Below the pieces are notes generated by a model. The model was given only the letters and a program-made list of their open reading frames with translations, was not told the DNA's origin and did not search any database. A stretch of DNA of 64,000 nt from Agreia sp. VKM Ac-1783 (lineage in GTDB: Bacteria > Actinomycetota > Actinomycetes > Actinomycetales > Microbacteriaceae): the NCBI RefSeq assembly GCF_900177765.1, contig NZ_FXWI01000001.1, forward strand, positions 620,001-684,000, written 5' to 3'. The position numbers and the translations under genes were made by a program. Below are positions 7,464 to 16,251 of this stretch, piece after piece (positions within the stretch are counted from its first letter, which is position 1; the number at the start of each line of letters is the position of its first letter).

Positions 7464-8803
7464 GGCTGAAGCACCCCCGTGCGCGTATCCTCCGTGCGCG
7501 CGTTTTCGGGGCGCCGAGTGCGCGCGAAATACCACAACCCCACCACGATCACGACGAGCGCGAGGTAGAAGGCGATCGGGAAGCGGGCTATCTGGTCGAA
7601 CAGGGGCTGCAACGCCGAGTTCTGATCCGTGCTGATGCCGACGATCCACGCGGCGGCGGCGATGATCGCGATCCCCGCGACGACCGTGCGGAATCCGCCG
7701 AAGACGCGTGCGTGAGAAAGGAGAATGAGCAGCGGAAGCACGAGAACCGCGGCGATGAGCTGCGCCAGCTCCACGCCGATGTTGAACCCGAGGATCGCCA
7801 GGATCTTCTCGCCGAAGCCGAGGTTCAGGTCGAGGATCGTCGTTGCGAACGCGGTGCCGTGCACTAGACCGAACAGCCCTGCGATGAGAAGCTCCCCTCG
7901 CGGCGCGATCGGACGGATGGCGTGGATTGCGGCGACGATGATCGACACGGCCACCAGGATCTCCACGAGCTTCGTCGGAAACGAGATCAGGCCCAGTGAG
8001 ACGAGCGCCAGCGTCACGAGGTGACCCACCGTGAAGCAGCTGATGATGAGGGCTGCGCGGCCGATGGACTTCTTCAGCGCTATCGGCTGGTTCCACCGGT
8101 ATCCCCGTTTCGCACGAATCGCGAGTGAGGGCGCGACGACGAGGAGCGTCGACAGGAAGAGCAGATGGTCGGTGCCCTCCGCGATGTGCAACATGCCGAG
8201 CCAGATGACGGAGAAGAAGCCGTTCGCCGGTGCGGGGGAGCTGCGGTCGAGCGTGACTTCGGTGACCCCGCCACCGAGCACGGCGACCACCTTCGGGTCG
8301 CCCTCGGCGATCTGCCCGTCGTTCCAGTCGCTCACCAGGGTGACGTAAACCTGATGTGCCGGGACGACGTCGAGGATGAAGGAGTAGTCGAGAGTGATCG
8401 CACCCTCGATGCTGCGGCCCGCGTCGGCAAATCGCACCGTCGTGGCGATTGCGTTCTCCCCATTGACGGGCAGGAGTTTGGGGCTCGCGGTCACGGTCGG
8501 AGTGAGGGTGGAGACGCTATCAGACACGTGCACGCGGTGAAGGATGAATGTCATGAGGTTGCCTGCCACCGCGTCGAGCGCAGCCTGATCCGTGACCTCG
8601 TACCCCGTGGCCGCCGTCAGTCCGGCCTGCTGGATCTGCATCGTGATCTCGACCGCATCCGACTGCACCGTGACCATGACGCCCGTTGTGCCAGCCGGGT
8701 GCGCGGATGCGCTCTGTGAAGGAACGAATACGAGCATCAGCGCCGCCGCGGTCAGGGACACGATCATCCATAACCGGATGCGTCTCAGGGGAATTAGGGT
8801 CAC
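7460..8803 (-). CDS. HupE/UreJ-family membrane protein
   Basis: 447 residues. A signal peptide ends at SASA, just before HPAGTTG. A roughly 160-residue extracytoplasmic domain follows. The C-terminal half is a multi-helix HupE/UreJ-2 domain starting at LGMLHIAEGTDHLLFL, with a second conserved His in LVHGTAFA. Members of the family are thought to move or bind metals such as nickel or cobalt, but many actinobacterial versions have no urease or hydrogenase nearby, as here. The stop overlaps the start of the LPXTG gene, so the two proteins may act together. The substrate is not predictable. Confidence 0.75.
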   Translation of the reverse strand: MTLIPLRRIRLWMIVSLTAAALMLVFVPSQSASAHPAGTTGVMVTVQSDAVEITMQIQQAGLTAATGYEVTDQAALDAVAGNLMTFILHRVHVSDSVSTLTPTVTASPKLLPVNGENAIATTVRFADAGRSIEGAITLDYSFILDVVPAHQVYVTLVSDWNDGQIAEGDPKVVAVLGGGVTEVTLDRSSPAPANGFFSVIWLGMLHIAEGTDHLLFLSTLLVVAPSLAIRAKRGYRWNQPIALKKSIGRAALIISCFTVGHLVTLALVSLGLISFPTKLVEILVAVSIIVAAIHAIRPIAPRGELLIAGLFGLVHGTAFATTILDLNLGFGEKILAILGFNIGVELAQLIAAVLVLPLLILLSHARVFGGFRTVVAGIAIIAAAAWIVGISTDQNSALQPLFDQIARFPIAFYLALVVIVVGLWYFARTRRPENARTEDTRTGVLQP

Positions 8804-8951
8804 GGTGGCACCGTAGTTGCCGGGGATTGACCGTCGGTACCTGCCGAGCGAACGACAGGAGAACGTCGTCCGACGGGCGGATTGCGCGCCATTCAGGGTC
8901 CGGTTCCTCGCAGGTCACCTCGCGTTCATGTGACGCCGCCAGTGTTGTCGG

Positions 8952-11402
8952 GTGCCGAAACTTCTGTCGCGTCCCCTCACCGCCGTTGTCGGATCCGCCG
9001 TGCTTCTCGCAGGTCTCTTCGCAGCGCCCGCCGCCGCCACAGCAGAGGTCGTGTCGTCAGGAACGGAGCCGAGTGCGGCAAGTGCTCTCCGCATCAACGA
9101 GATCGAGACCAACGGCAGCCCCGACTGGGTCGAACTCATGAACACGGCGACCGAGCCGCTCGACGCATCCGGATTCGTGCTGAACGGCCGCGAGAACGGA
9201 GTGACGCTGACTCTGCCGAGCAACACGGTGATCGCGGCCGGAGCGGTCTATGTCGCCGAGAGCTCGACCTTCAAGCTCAAGAAGGGTGACAAGGTCAGCC
9301 TGTTCGCTGCCGACAGCACGACGTCACTCGACTCCTATGAGTGGGGCGACTTTCACCTCGACACGTATGGACGCGTTCCCAACGGCACCGGCGACTTCGT
9401 CCAGCAGGCGGCTTCATCGAAGGGCGCGCTCAATCCTGCTCCTACCGACCCGGGCGAGGGCGGGGGAGACGGCGGCGACGACTCCGGATGGCAGTCCGTG
9501 AAAATCAACGAGGTCACCTCGGCGAACGACGATCCCACGCACGACGCCTACGAACTAGTGAACACGGGCGACGTCGATGTCGACGTCTCCGCCTGGCTGC
9601 AGTCCGACAGCACCAGCCTGCCCGCCGCGGTCAGCGCACCGAACGGCACCGTCGTGCCCGCCCGCGGCTACCTCGTGCTGCTCTCGAACCAGGGCCTGAG
9701 CTCCGACGGCGACTCCGTGAAGGTCTATCGCGCCGACGGCTCCACCATCGTCGACTCAGTCGGCTGGGGAGCGAATGACGCGCAGCCCGGTTCGTGGTCG
9801 CGTTGCGCCGACGCGACGGGCGCGTGGGCGCACACAGCGGCATCCAGTTTTGGAGCATCGAACGTCACGGCGTGTGCCGGCACCATCATCGCGCCGAGCG
9901 CGCCGCCCGGCGGCGGTGTCTCGTGCCAGACGGAGGCGGCCTCGGGTAGCGGACCCGCCATCGCCGGCGGAATCGCCTGGCCGGGAAGCCAGAGCGCCGT
10001 CGTCTCCGACAACGAGTGCCAGTTCGTCACCTCGCTGTCGGGCCAGGATGTCTCCGGCCTCGACATCGATCCGAGCGCTCCGACCGTCATGTGGGCAGTG
10101 AAGAACAAGAGCCACGTCTACCGCCTCGTCAAGAGTGGCAACCTCTGGGTTCCCGACACGGCGAATGGTTGGTCCGCCGGCAAGGACATCGTCTTCCCGA
10201 GCGGCGGGGGACAGCCCGACTCCGAGGGCATCACGGTCGGCCCCGACGGCTTTCTGTACATCACGACCGAACGCGACAATGCGGCGAGCGGCGTTCCCCT
10301 CGACAGCGTGCTGCGCTTCGACCCGAACGAGTCCGGCACGACGCTGCATCCGACCGTGCAGTGGGATCTGACCGCCGATCTCGCCGGCGTGATCGACCCG
10401 GTCAAGGCCGACTCCAACCTCGGCTTCGAGGGCATCACGTGGGTGCCCGACTCCTACCTCACGACGAACGCGTTCATCGACCAGAGCACGGGCAAGACCT
10501 ACGACCCGTCGATCTACGAGGGTCACGGCACAGGCCTCTACTTCGGCGCATTGGAGAAGAACGGGCACCTCTACGCCTACGCGTTGAACGCCGACGGCAC
10601 CTTCCACCGTGTCGCCTCGATCGCGACCGGACTTCCGATGATTCAAGAGACTCAGTGGGATGCCGATGCGCAGCGCATCTGGGCGGTGGCCGACAACTCG
10701 TCGGCCGGCTCGTCGACGCTGCTCAAGATCGACGCCACTGGTGCGTTCGTCGTCGACCGCATCTATGACCGACCCACGGGGCTGCCGAACAACAACAACG
10801 AGGGTTTTGCCATCGCCCCGAGCTCCACTTGTGTCAACGGAGTCAAGGAGGTCATCCGTGCCGACGACGGCAACAACGGCGGCCACTCCCTGTGGTCGGG
10901 CACCATCTCGTGCGATCTCGCCCTCGGTCCGCAGGGCCCGAACCCGCCAGCCTCGTCGCCGACGGTCGCAGCGACCCCGTCGACCGTGCAGGCCGGTGGC
11001 GTCACGACGATCGTCGCCGGTGGTCTCGTGCCGGATGCGGAGTACACGATCGTGCTGCACTCCGACCCGGTGACACTGGGCAGCGTGGTCGCCGACTCGA
11101 CGGGCGCGCTGACGCTGCGCGACGTGCGCATCCCGGCCGACACGACAGCCGGGGCTCACACGATTACGGTTGCTGCGGCATCCGACCCCTCCACGGTGGT
11201 GGCCAGTATTCCGTTCACGGTGACGGCCGCAGTCGGAGGTTCGGCGGGAACCGCGCCGACGCCAGCGGGCGGAGCAGCCAAACCGGCCAGCCTCGCATCC
11301 ACCGGCGCTCAGCCGATGTCGGCAATCGCGATCGGTACGCTCTTGCTTATGCTGGGCGCTGGATTCGTGGTTGTGCGTCGTCGCTTTGCTTCGGCTGAGT
11401 AG
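8952..11402 (+). CDS. Surface-anchored phytase-like esterase with lamin-tail domains
   Basis: 816 residues from GTG, with a signal peptide to about residue 34. Two lamin-tail (LTD) beta-sandwich domains follow (about 40-150, starting LRINEIETNG, and about 178-310, starting VKINEVTSAN). A beta-propeller of the esterase-like phytase type then covers about 330-650 (SGLDIDPSAPTVMWAV, DSEGITVGPDGFLYITTE, GFEGITWVPD, NNEGFAIAP). A beta-sandwich precedes the C-terminal sorting signal LASTG (781-785), with hydrophobic helix and RRR tail. The predicted enzyme would act on phosphate esters or similar substrates at the wall. The activity assignment is by fold only. Confidence 0.75.
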   Translation: MPKLLSRPLTAVVGSAVLLAGLFAAPAAATAEVVSSGTEPSAASALRINEIETNGSPDWVELMNTATEPLDASGFVLNGRENGVTLTLPSNTVIAAGAVYVAESSTFKLKKGDKVSLFAADSTTSLDSYEWGDFHLDTYGRVPNGTGDFVQQAASSKGALNPAPTDPGEGGGDGGDDSGWQSVKINEVTSANDDPTHDAYELVNTGDVDVDVSAWLQSDSTSLPAAVSAPNGTVVPARGYLVLLSNQGLSSDGDSVKVYRADGSTIVDSVGWGANDAQPGSWSRCADATGAWAHTAASSFGASNVTACAGTIIAPSAPPGGGVSCQTEAASGSGPAIAGGIAWPGSQSAVVSDNECQFVTSLSGQDVSGLDIDPSAPTVMWAVKNKSHVYRLVKSGNLWVPDTANGWSAGKDIVFPSGGGQPDSEGITVGPDGFLYITTERDNAASGVPLDSVLRFDPNESGTTLHPTVQWDLTADLAGVIDPVKADSNLGFEGITWVPDSYLTTNAFIDQSTGKTYDPSIYEGHGTGLYFGALEKNGHLYAYALNADGTFHRVASIATGLPMIQETQWDADAQRIWAVADNSSAGSSTLLKIDATGAFVVDRIYDRPTGLPNNNNEGFAIAPSSTCVNGVKEVIRADDGNNGGHSLWSGTISCDLALGPQGPNPPASSPTVAATPSTVQAGGVTTIVAGGLVPDAEYTIVLHSDPVTLGSVVADSTGALTLRDVRIPADTTAGAHTITVAAASDPSTVVASIPFTVTAAVGGSAGTAPTPAGGAAKPASLASTGAQPMSAIAIGTLLLMLGAGFVVVRRRFASAE

Positions 11403-11417
11403 GCCGTCGGCAGTCGG

Positions 11418-12854
11418 TCAGCGGAAGTAGGGCCGACCGGCGCGTTGCTGCCCGGCCGGGATCGGTGTGCCCCGCGGGTTCTGCCAGTCGGGCAGCCTGA
11501 TGTGCGGTTTTCCTCGGATCATCTCGAGAGTCCACGCCGAGGTGTGGATAGTGGCGTGATGAAACGGACACAGCAGAGCCAGATTGCCGAGATCTGTTCG
11601 ACCGGCTGTGAAGGAGGCGCTGACCCACGGGATGACGTGGTGCGCCTGACACCGCGCTGGTGGAACGGCGCAGCCGGGGATGACGCAGCCGCCATCGCGC
11701 GCTGCGAGGGCCCGCCGTTGTGCGCGAGTGGCCAGCCGTTGCGTCTTGCCCTGGTGCAATACCTGCCCGTCATCGCCGAACACGGTGACGATCGTGTCGG
11801 CGTCGCACTGGAGCATGTTCACGGTGCTCATGGGCACGGGTTCGCTACTGCCGTCGATCCAGCCGACCCCATGGCGCTCCTCGAGGTCTTTCAGCGTGAC
11901 ATGCACGTTCACGGTGGGTGCGGCGCCGTTGAGCCGCGATGCGGCGGGGGATGCCGCGGCCATGTCGATGAGGGTCATGACCGCGTCGAGGAGCTTCTGC
12001 TGTGAGCTGCGCAGATCTGACGGAACGCACTCTGCTGCCTCGGAGTCGGAGATGCCCTCGTCGCCGCCTGGCTGTGGCGTCCCCGGGTTTGCCGTGCGGG
12101 GGCTGAGGATGGAGTCGACCGCGGTGAGAAAGATGCCGAGCTGAAGCGGCGGCAGCGCGTATGTGCCTCGAGCCATGCCGTCTGCGCCGACTCTTGGATA
12201 ACTGAATCCGCGTAACGCCTGTTTGACGGCGTCGCGCGGCTCGGCGCCGTCGGGGTCGAGATGTTCGCGGATGCGGTTCGCGAGTCGGCCGATCTCGTCG
12301 ACGGTGTATCGCCGCGTGTGACCGGCATCGTCGACTGTTGCCGTCGCGGCGTTGACGAGATGCAGCTCGGCCTCGTCGACGGCCTCAGAGCGGAGTGTGC
12401 GCGGAACGACCTCGATGAGGGTTCGGCAGATGACGGACGCGGCGTCGATACCGATGCTGCCGGAGTAGAGAGCATTCTCGACAACCGGAAAGTTGCTCGG
12501 CATCGGAAGGCCGGTTATCGACAGCGACGATCGGAGCTGTCTGCCGAGGGCCATGCGCGAGCCGGCCGTGCGCTCAGACACCGTCGCGGTTGCAGCGATC
12601 AGTTTCTTGGCGGTCGAAAAGCCGTGCCGGTAGGCGAGCCCCGCGGTGTCGAGCTCGCGGCGGGACTCGTTCTCGATTTCGGCCGCAACCCAGATGCGTG
12701 CGGCATCGGTTGCTCGGCCGGCCACCTCCCAGTCGTGCGCCGACGTCAGAAGTTCGTCGCCGACCGCGAGTTTTCGGTCTGACGCGAGAAGCTCGTGGAG
12801 GCGTTCGGCGATGTCGCCGAGGGTCGCGTCCTTGAGTTCCATACGTGAATTCAA
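11418..12854 (-). CDS. DUF222 / HNH endonuclease-like protein
   Basis: 478 residues. The N-terminal DUF222 region runs to about residue 330. A C-terminal HNH domain follows: CVIPGC near residue 396, then CQAHHVIPW and LALLCPFHHATIH, which supply the Cys and His ligands and the catalytic His. This family is multicopy in actinobacterial genomes and often associated with mobile or 13E12-type repeats. Biological function is unknown and nuclease activity is inferred from the motif. The gene stands alone, convergent with the phytase-like gene. Confidence 0.85.
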   Translation of the reverse strand: MNSRMELKDATLGDIAERLHELLASDRKLAVGDELLTSAHDWEVAGRATDAARIWVAAEIENESRRELDTAGLAYRHGFSTAKKLIAATATVSERTAGSRMALGRQLRSSLSITGLPMPSNFPVVENALYSGSIGIDAASVICRTLIEVVPRTLRSEAVDEAELHLVNAATATVDDAGHTRRYTVDEIGRLANRIREHLDPDGAEPRDAVKQALRGFSYPRVGADGMARGTYALPPLQLGIFLTAVDSILSPRTANPGTPQPGGDEGISDSEAAECVPSDLRSSQQKLLDAVMTLIDMAAASPAASRLNGAAPTVNVHVTLKDLEERHGVGWIDGSSEPVPMSTVNMLQCDADTIVTVFGDDGQVLHQGKTQRLATRAQRRALAARDGGCVIPGCAVPPARCQAHHVIPWVSASFTAGRTDLGNLALLCPFHHATIHTSAWTLEMIRGKPHIRLPDWQNPRGTPIPAGQQRAGRPYFR

Positions 12855-12937
12855 GCAGGAGCCACCGACATTGACTCTCGCGGTACATTCGACACTTGAT
12901 CAGGAGATAAAGCTATGGATAACTGCCGAAATTGAGG

Positions 12938-14389
12938 CTACTGGCACCAGTCCGGCATCCACCCGTCGACCGACTTCGTCGTCTCGAGCGACGAGAGGTC
13001 GACGAACGACGTCGTCATCGGCACATATGACGGCACGTTGGGGTATTTGTCGTTCTGCTTGTCTTCGGCGAACGTCTCGACCGCGGCGACCCTGCCGTTC
13101 GGTGACAGACAGATGTTCCGGATGCGGGTGCCCTCGTCCGGTCGAAAGATCTGCCGGGTTCCGCTCTCGTCGATGAGCATGAGCACCGACGTGGAGTACT
13201 GGTGCTGCGCGTCTGGTACGTCGAATTCCTGCACGAAGCTGCCCTGCCCATCGAGATACAAGCGCTTACCCGGGTAGTAGCTCGGGTCAGCCTGCGCAGT
13301 GAGGGAATCGAATGTTTCCGTCTTAGCCGCCTGAAGATCGATGCGGGTGACGTCCTGAAGATCGGAGACCACGAGTTGCGCCGTGCCGGGGATGAAACCA
13401 TGCACCTCGGCGTGACGGCCGAGCGGACTCGGCACCGAGTCTGTCGTGACGTCGATCAGGAAGAGCTGCTGGTCGTAGTCCTGGATCACAGCCGACGTCG
13501 TTCCCTGAACGAACGTCCAGGCGACCGCCGGCAGCTGCGCGCCGTCGAATCCCTTGACCTGCCGGGCGGTGACGCCGTCACTGGCCGGGTCGTATACGTA
13601 GAGCGTGGTCGGGGAGGTGGAGCCGTCGGGGGCCGACTCGCCGGTGACCGTGAAGCCGAAGAGCCCGGATGCGCCGGACGACTTGAGATAGCGCATCGCC
13701 CCGGTCGCGGCGTCGGTTGCGACCTTCGTATCGACGCCCGTCGAGAGATCGCGCACGACGAGCGAGGTCTTGTTCTGATCGTCGAGCACGATCGCAGCAA
13801 GCCTCGAACCGCTGACCGCGTACTCCTGGATGCGTGGGGCGGTGAATACGTCTTCGGCCGGGGCGTCGTCGGAGAGAGACGCGCGAACCACCCTGTCGGG
13901 CTCGTCGCCAGCCACGCTGCCCGTGTCGCGGATGAGCGTGTAGATCGGGATGTCCGGGGTGGTGAATGAATAGTCGAGCGAGGCGGCCGCTCCGGAGTAG
14001 AGGCTCTTGGCCGCGACCGTGACGGTGTAGTCGGTCTCGTAGTCGAGCATGCCGTCGAGTGTGAGAGTGAGGTCGCTGCCCGAGGTCGTGGCCGTGAAGG
14101 GAATAGAGGGGGTGACGGTCACCTGCGATGCATCGACGTGCGCGATCGGCTGATTGGCGTGCAGAACGAGCCGCTGTCCAGGCCGTCCCACGGCGCCCTG
14201 TCCATTGATCTCGCCCGAGGTGAGTCGCGGCCCCTGCATGGTGTTCGCTGCTCCGAGTACACCGCCGAGCAGGGCGAGGCTCGCGACGACGACGATCGTG
14301 AGTCTCCGATACCTCTGGGCCGCACGCCGTCCGGAGCGTCCCTCGGCCGAGCCGCGACCTTCGGCGGGCGTGCGCTCGTCAGTAGGCAT
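12938..14389 (-). CDS. Membrane-anchored protein with Ig-like domain and propeller-like repeats
   Basis: 483 residues. A charged N-terminus precedes one transmembrane helix (about 31-48, LTIVVVASLALLGGVLGAA). A bacterial Ig-like domain covers about 60-145 (LVLHANQPIAHVDASQVTVTP ends in SFTTPDIP). The remaining 330 residues contain repeated blade-like segments (IQEYAVSGSRLAAIVLDD, AQLVVSDLQDVTRIDL, ICLSPNGRVAAVETF) that suggest a beta-propeller. Function is unknown. It overlaps the DUF1980 gene by 11 nt, so it is the last gene of the permease operon. Confidence 0.65.
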   Translation of the reverse strand: MPTDERTPAEGRGSAEGRSGRRAAQRYRRLTIVVVASLALLGGVLGAANTMQGPRLTSGEINGQGAVGRPGQRLVLHANQPIAHVDASQVTVTPSIPFTATTSGSDLTLTLDGMLDYETDYTVTVAAKSLYSGAAASLDYSFTTPDIPIYTLIRDTGSVAGDEPDRVVRASLSDDAPAEDVFTAPRIQEYAVSGSRLAAIVLDDQNKTSLVVRDLSTGVDTKVATDAATGAMRYLKSSGASGLFGFTVTGESAPDGSTSPTTLYVYDPASDGVTARQVKGFDGAQLPAVAWTFVQGTTSAVIQDYDQQLFLIDVTTDSVPSPLGRHAEVHGFIPGTAQLVVSDLQDVTRIDLQAAKTETFDSLTAQADPSYYPGKRLYLDGQGSFVQEFDVPDAQHQYSTSVLMLIDESGTRQIFRPDEGTRIRNICLSPNGRVAAVETFAEDKQNDKYPNVPSYVPMTTSFVDLSSLETTKSVDGWMPDWCQ

Positions 14390-15155
14390 ACGGCTGGGCC
14401 GGCTGGTCGATGGCCGACACGGTGGGGTTCGCCATCACGACGCTCTCGCTGCTCTTCCCGCTCGGATTGAGCGCGAAGGTTCCTTTCGTCTCGACCCAGC
14501 TGTCGACGGCATACGTCGACGACCAGCCGGGGGAGTAGACGGGAACGCCGATCGGCTGCGCGTCGACCGCACAGCAGGTGATGACGAACCGCGTGAGGTA
14601 GAAGACGTTCTCCGGGTCGCTCGAGTCTGCGGTGACGAAGCCCGAGAGGGTCGTGGTCTTGCCGACCACAAAATCGCTGCCGGAGCCGTCCCGCAGCAGA
14701 GAGACCCAGTCCCTCAGGCTCAGAGACGACACGTCGGAACCGGCGAGTTCGACGTGGGAGCTGGTGTCCGACTCCACTCCGGTTGCCGAGCTGTTCAACT
14801 CGCGGTTCTCGACGGTCGCTGTGGTGAGCGTCGAGGGCGGAACGATCACGAGCGCGACGAAGGCCAGAGCGATGGCCCCAATCCCGGCGAGGGGCAACAC
14901 CACGCGCCACCGACCGCGCGGCGCCGCGGGTTCGAGTTGCTCGGACTCATGTTCGTGATCATCCTTCTCCGGAGTGACGGCGAAGGCCGCGAGCGTCAGC
15001 AGTCCGCCGAGGATGGCCATGACGACGGTGAAGACGAAGTAGCGAGGGTGGATGTACAGCCCGAGCTGGCCGCTCAGCGCGAGCCACGAGATCGAGACGA
15101 TGCCGATCAGGCTCAAGGCGAGCCCCTGCCAGCGCGCGAGAATTCGTTCAAGCAA
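14379..15155 (-). CDS. TIGR03943/DUF1980 putative permease subunit
   Basis: 258 residues. Three hydrophobic segments lie in the first 125 residues. The extracytoplasmic C-terminal domain has the family hallmark FVITCCAVDAQPIGVPVY. Proteins of this family (B. subtilis YcgQ type) are almost always encoded next to a COG0701 permease, and that is the case here with an 8-nt overlap. Transported substrate is unknown. A metal is often suggested and the paired cysteines would fit. It is the middle gene of a three-gene operon. Confidence 0.8.
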   Translation of the reverse strand: MLERILARWQGLALSLIGIVSISWLALSGQLGLYIHPRYFVFTVVMAILGGLLTLAAFAVTPEKDDHEHESEQLEPAAPRGRWRVVLPLAGIGAIALAFVALVIVPPSTLTTATVENRELNSSATGVESDTSSHVELAGSDVSSLSLRDWVSLLRDGSGSDFVVGKTTTLSGFVTADSSDPENVFYLTRFVITCCAVDAQPIGVPVYSPGWSSTYAVDSWVETKGTFALNPSGKSSESVVMANPTVSAIDQPAQPYAY

Positions 15156-16203
15156 TGAGATTCACTCCCAATCCGAGTACCAGTGCGGCCAGGGCGACGA
15201 CGAGGGTGAGTCGAGTCAACGTCGACGTGGTGAACGTCGTTCGAAGAAGCGCCAGCATCTTCACGTCGACCATGGCGCCGAAGACCAGGAAGGCCACGAT
15301 GGCTCCCGGCATGAAGGTCGAACCGAACGACAGAATGAAGAAGGCGTCGACGTTCGAGCAGATGGCGATCACGAACGCCAGGGCCATCAGGGCGAGCACC
15401 GACCAGACCGGATTGCTGCCGAGCGCGATGAGAACATCCCTGCTGACTCCGACCTGAATCAGTCCGGCGATCGCCGAGCCGATGAACAGGGCGGGCAGCA
15501 TGGCGCTCGCCTCACTCGAGAAGGCGACGACGCTGCGTTGCAGCCGAGGTGCGTGCGAGGCGTGGTCGTGGCCGACACGACAGGTGGCTTCGAATCCGCG
15601 GGTCAGCAGCTCCTCGGGCCTCGGATGCTTGCTGAACAGCCAGCCGATGAGGTTGGCGATGAGAAAGCCACCGATGATTCGGGCCGCGAGTATCCCGTTG
15701 TCCCAGCCGAACGCCTGATACGTCGTGATGATCGTCACGGGGTTGAGGATCGGTGCTGCCAGCAGGAACGTCATCGACTCCGCGACGGTGAGGCCCTTCA
15801 CCATCATTCCCCGCGTCAGCGGAACATTGCCGCACTCGCAGACGGGAAGCAGCACCCCGAGCAGCGACATCACGGCACGCCTGAGCACCGGCCTCGTGGG
15901 GAGAACGCGTTGCATCAGCGATTCGGGGAGCCAGATCTGCACCACGATCGACAGGATGATGCCCAGAAAGACGAACGGGATCGACTCGACGATCACGCTG
16001 ATCGAGAGCGTCAGAAAATCGCGGGCGACGTTCGGCAGTTGATCCGCCGTCGACGACGGTGCGAGCACACGCGTGGCGAAGACGGCTGCGGTCAGCGCGA
16101 GGCCGACACCGACCCCGATGACGCCGCGCCGATGCCGACTCGTCGCGCGTGCCTGAGCGACGGGCAGAGGCGGCGAGGAGATCATCGGGTCAAGCATAGG
16201 CAT
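15148..16203 (-). CDS. COG0701-type permease (DUF318)
   Basis: 351 residues with about eight to nine membrane segments. The family motif VCECGNVPLTRGM is in the first membrane half. A histidine-rich cytoplasmic loop (VGHDHASHAP) separates two halves that resemble each other. The family includes ArsP-like organoarsenical and YcgR-type permeases, and the CxC suggests a thiophilic or metal substrate. It is the first gene of the operon with the DUF1980 subunit. I looked for a Zur or ArsR box in the 48 bp before the start and saw none. Confidence 0.8.
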   Translation of the reverse strand: MPMLDPMISSPPLPVAQARATSRHRRGVIGVGVGLALTAAVFATRVLAPSSTADQLPNVARDFLTLSISVIVESIPFVFLGIILSIVVQIWLPESLMQRVLPTRPVLRRAVMSLLGVLLPVCECGNVPLTRGMMVKGLTVAESMTFLLAAPILNPVTIITTYQAFGWDNGILAARIIGGFLIANLIGWLFSKHPRPEELLTRGFEATCRVGHDHASHAPRLQRSVVAFSSEASAMLPALFIGSAIAGLIQVGVSRDVLIALGSNPVWSVLALMALAFVIAICSNVDAFFILSFGSTFMPGAIVAFLVFGAMVDVKMLALLRTTFTTSTLTRLTLVVALAALVLGLGVNLIA

Positions 16204-16251
16204 GGCCGCTGAGACCGACCGCGGCCGCAGAGCCGCAGCATGCGGTGGAAA

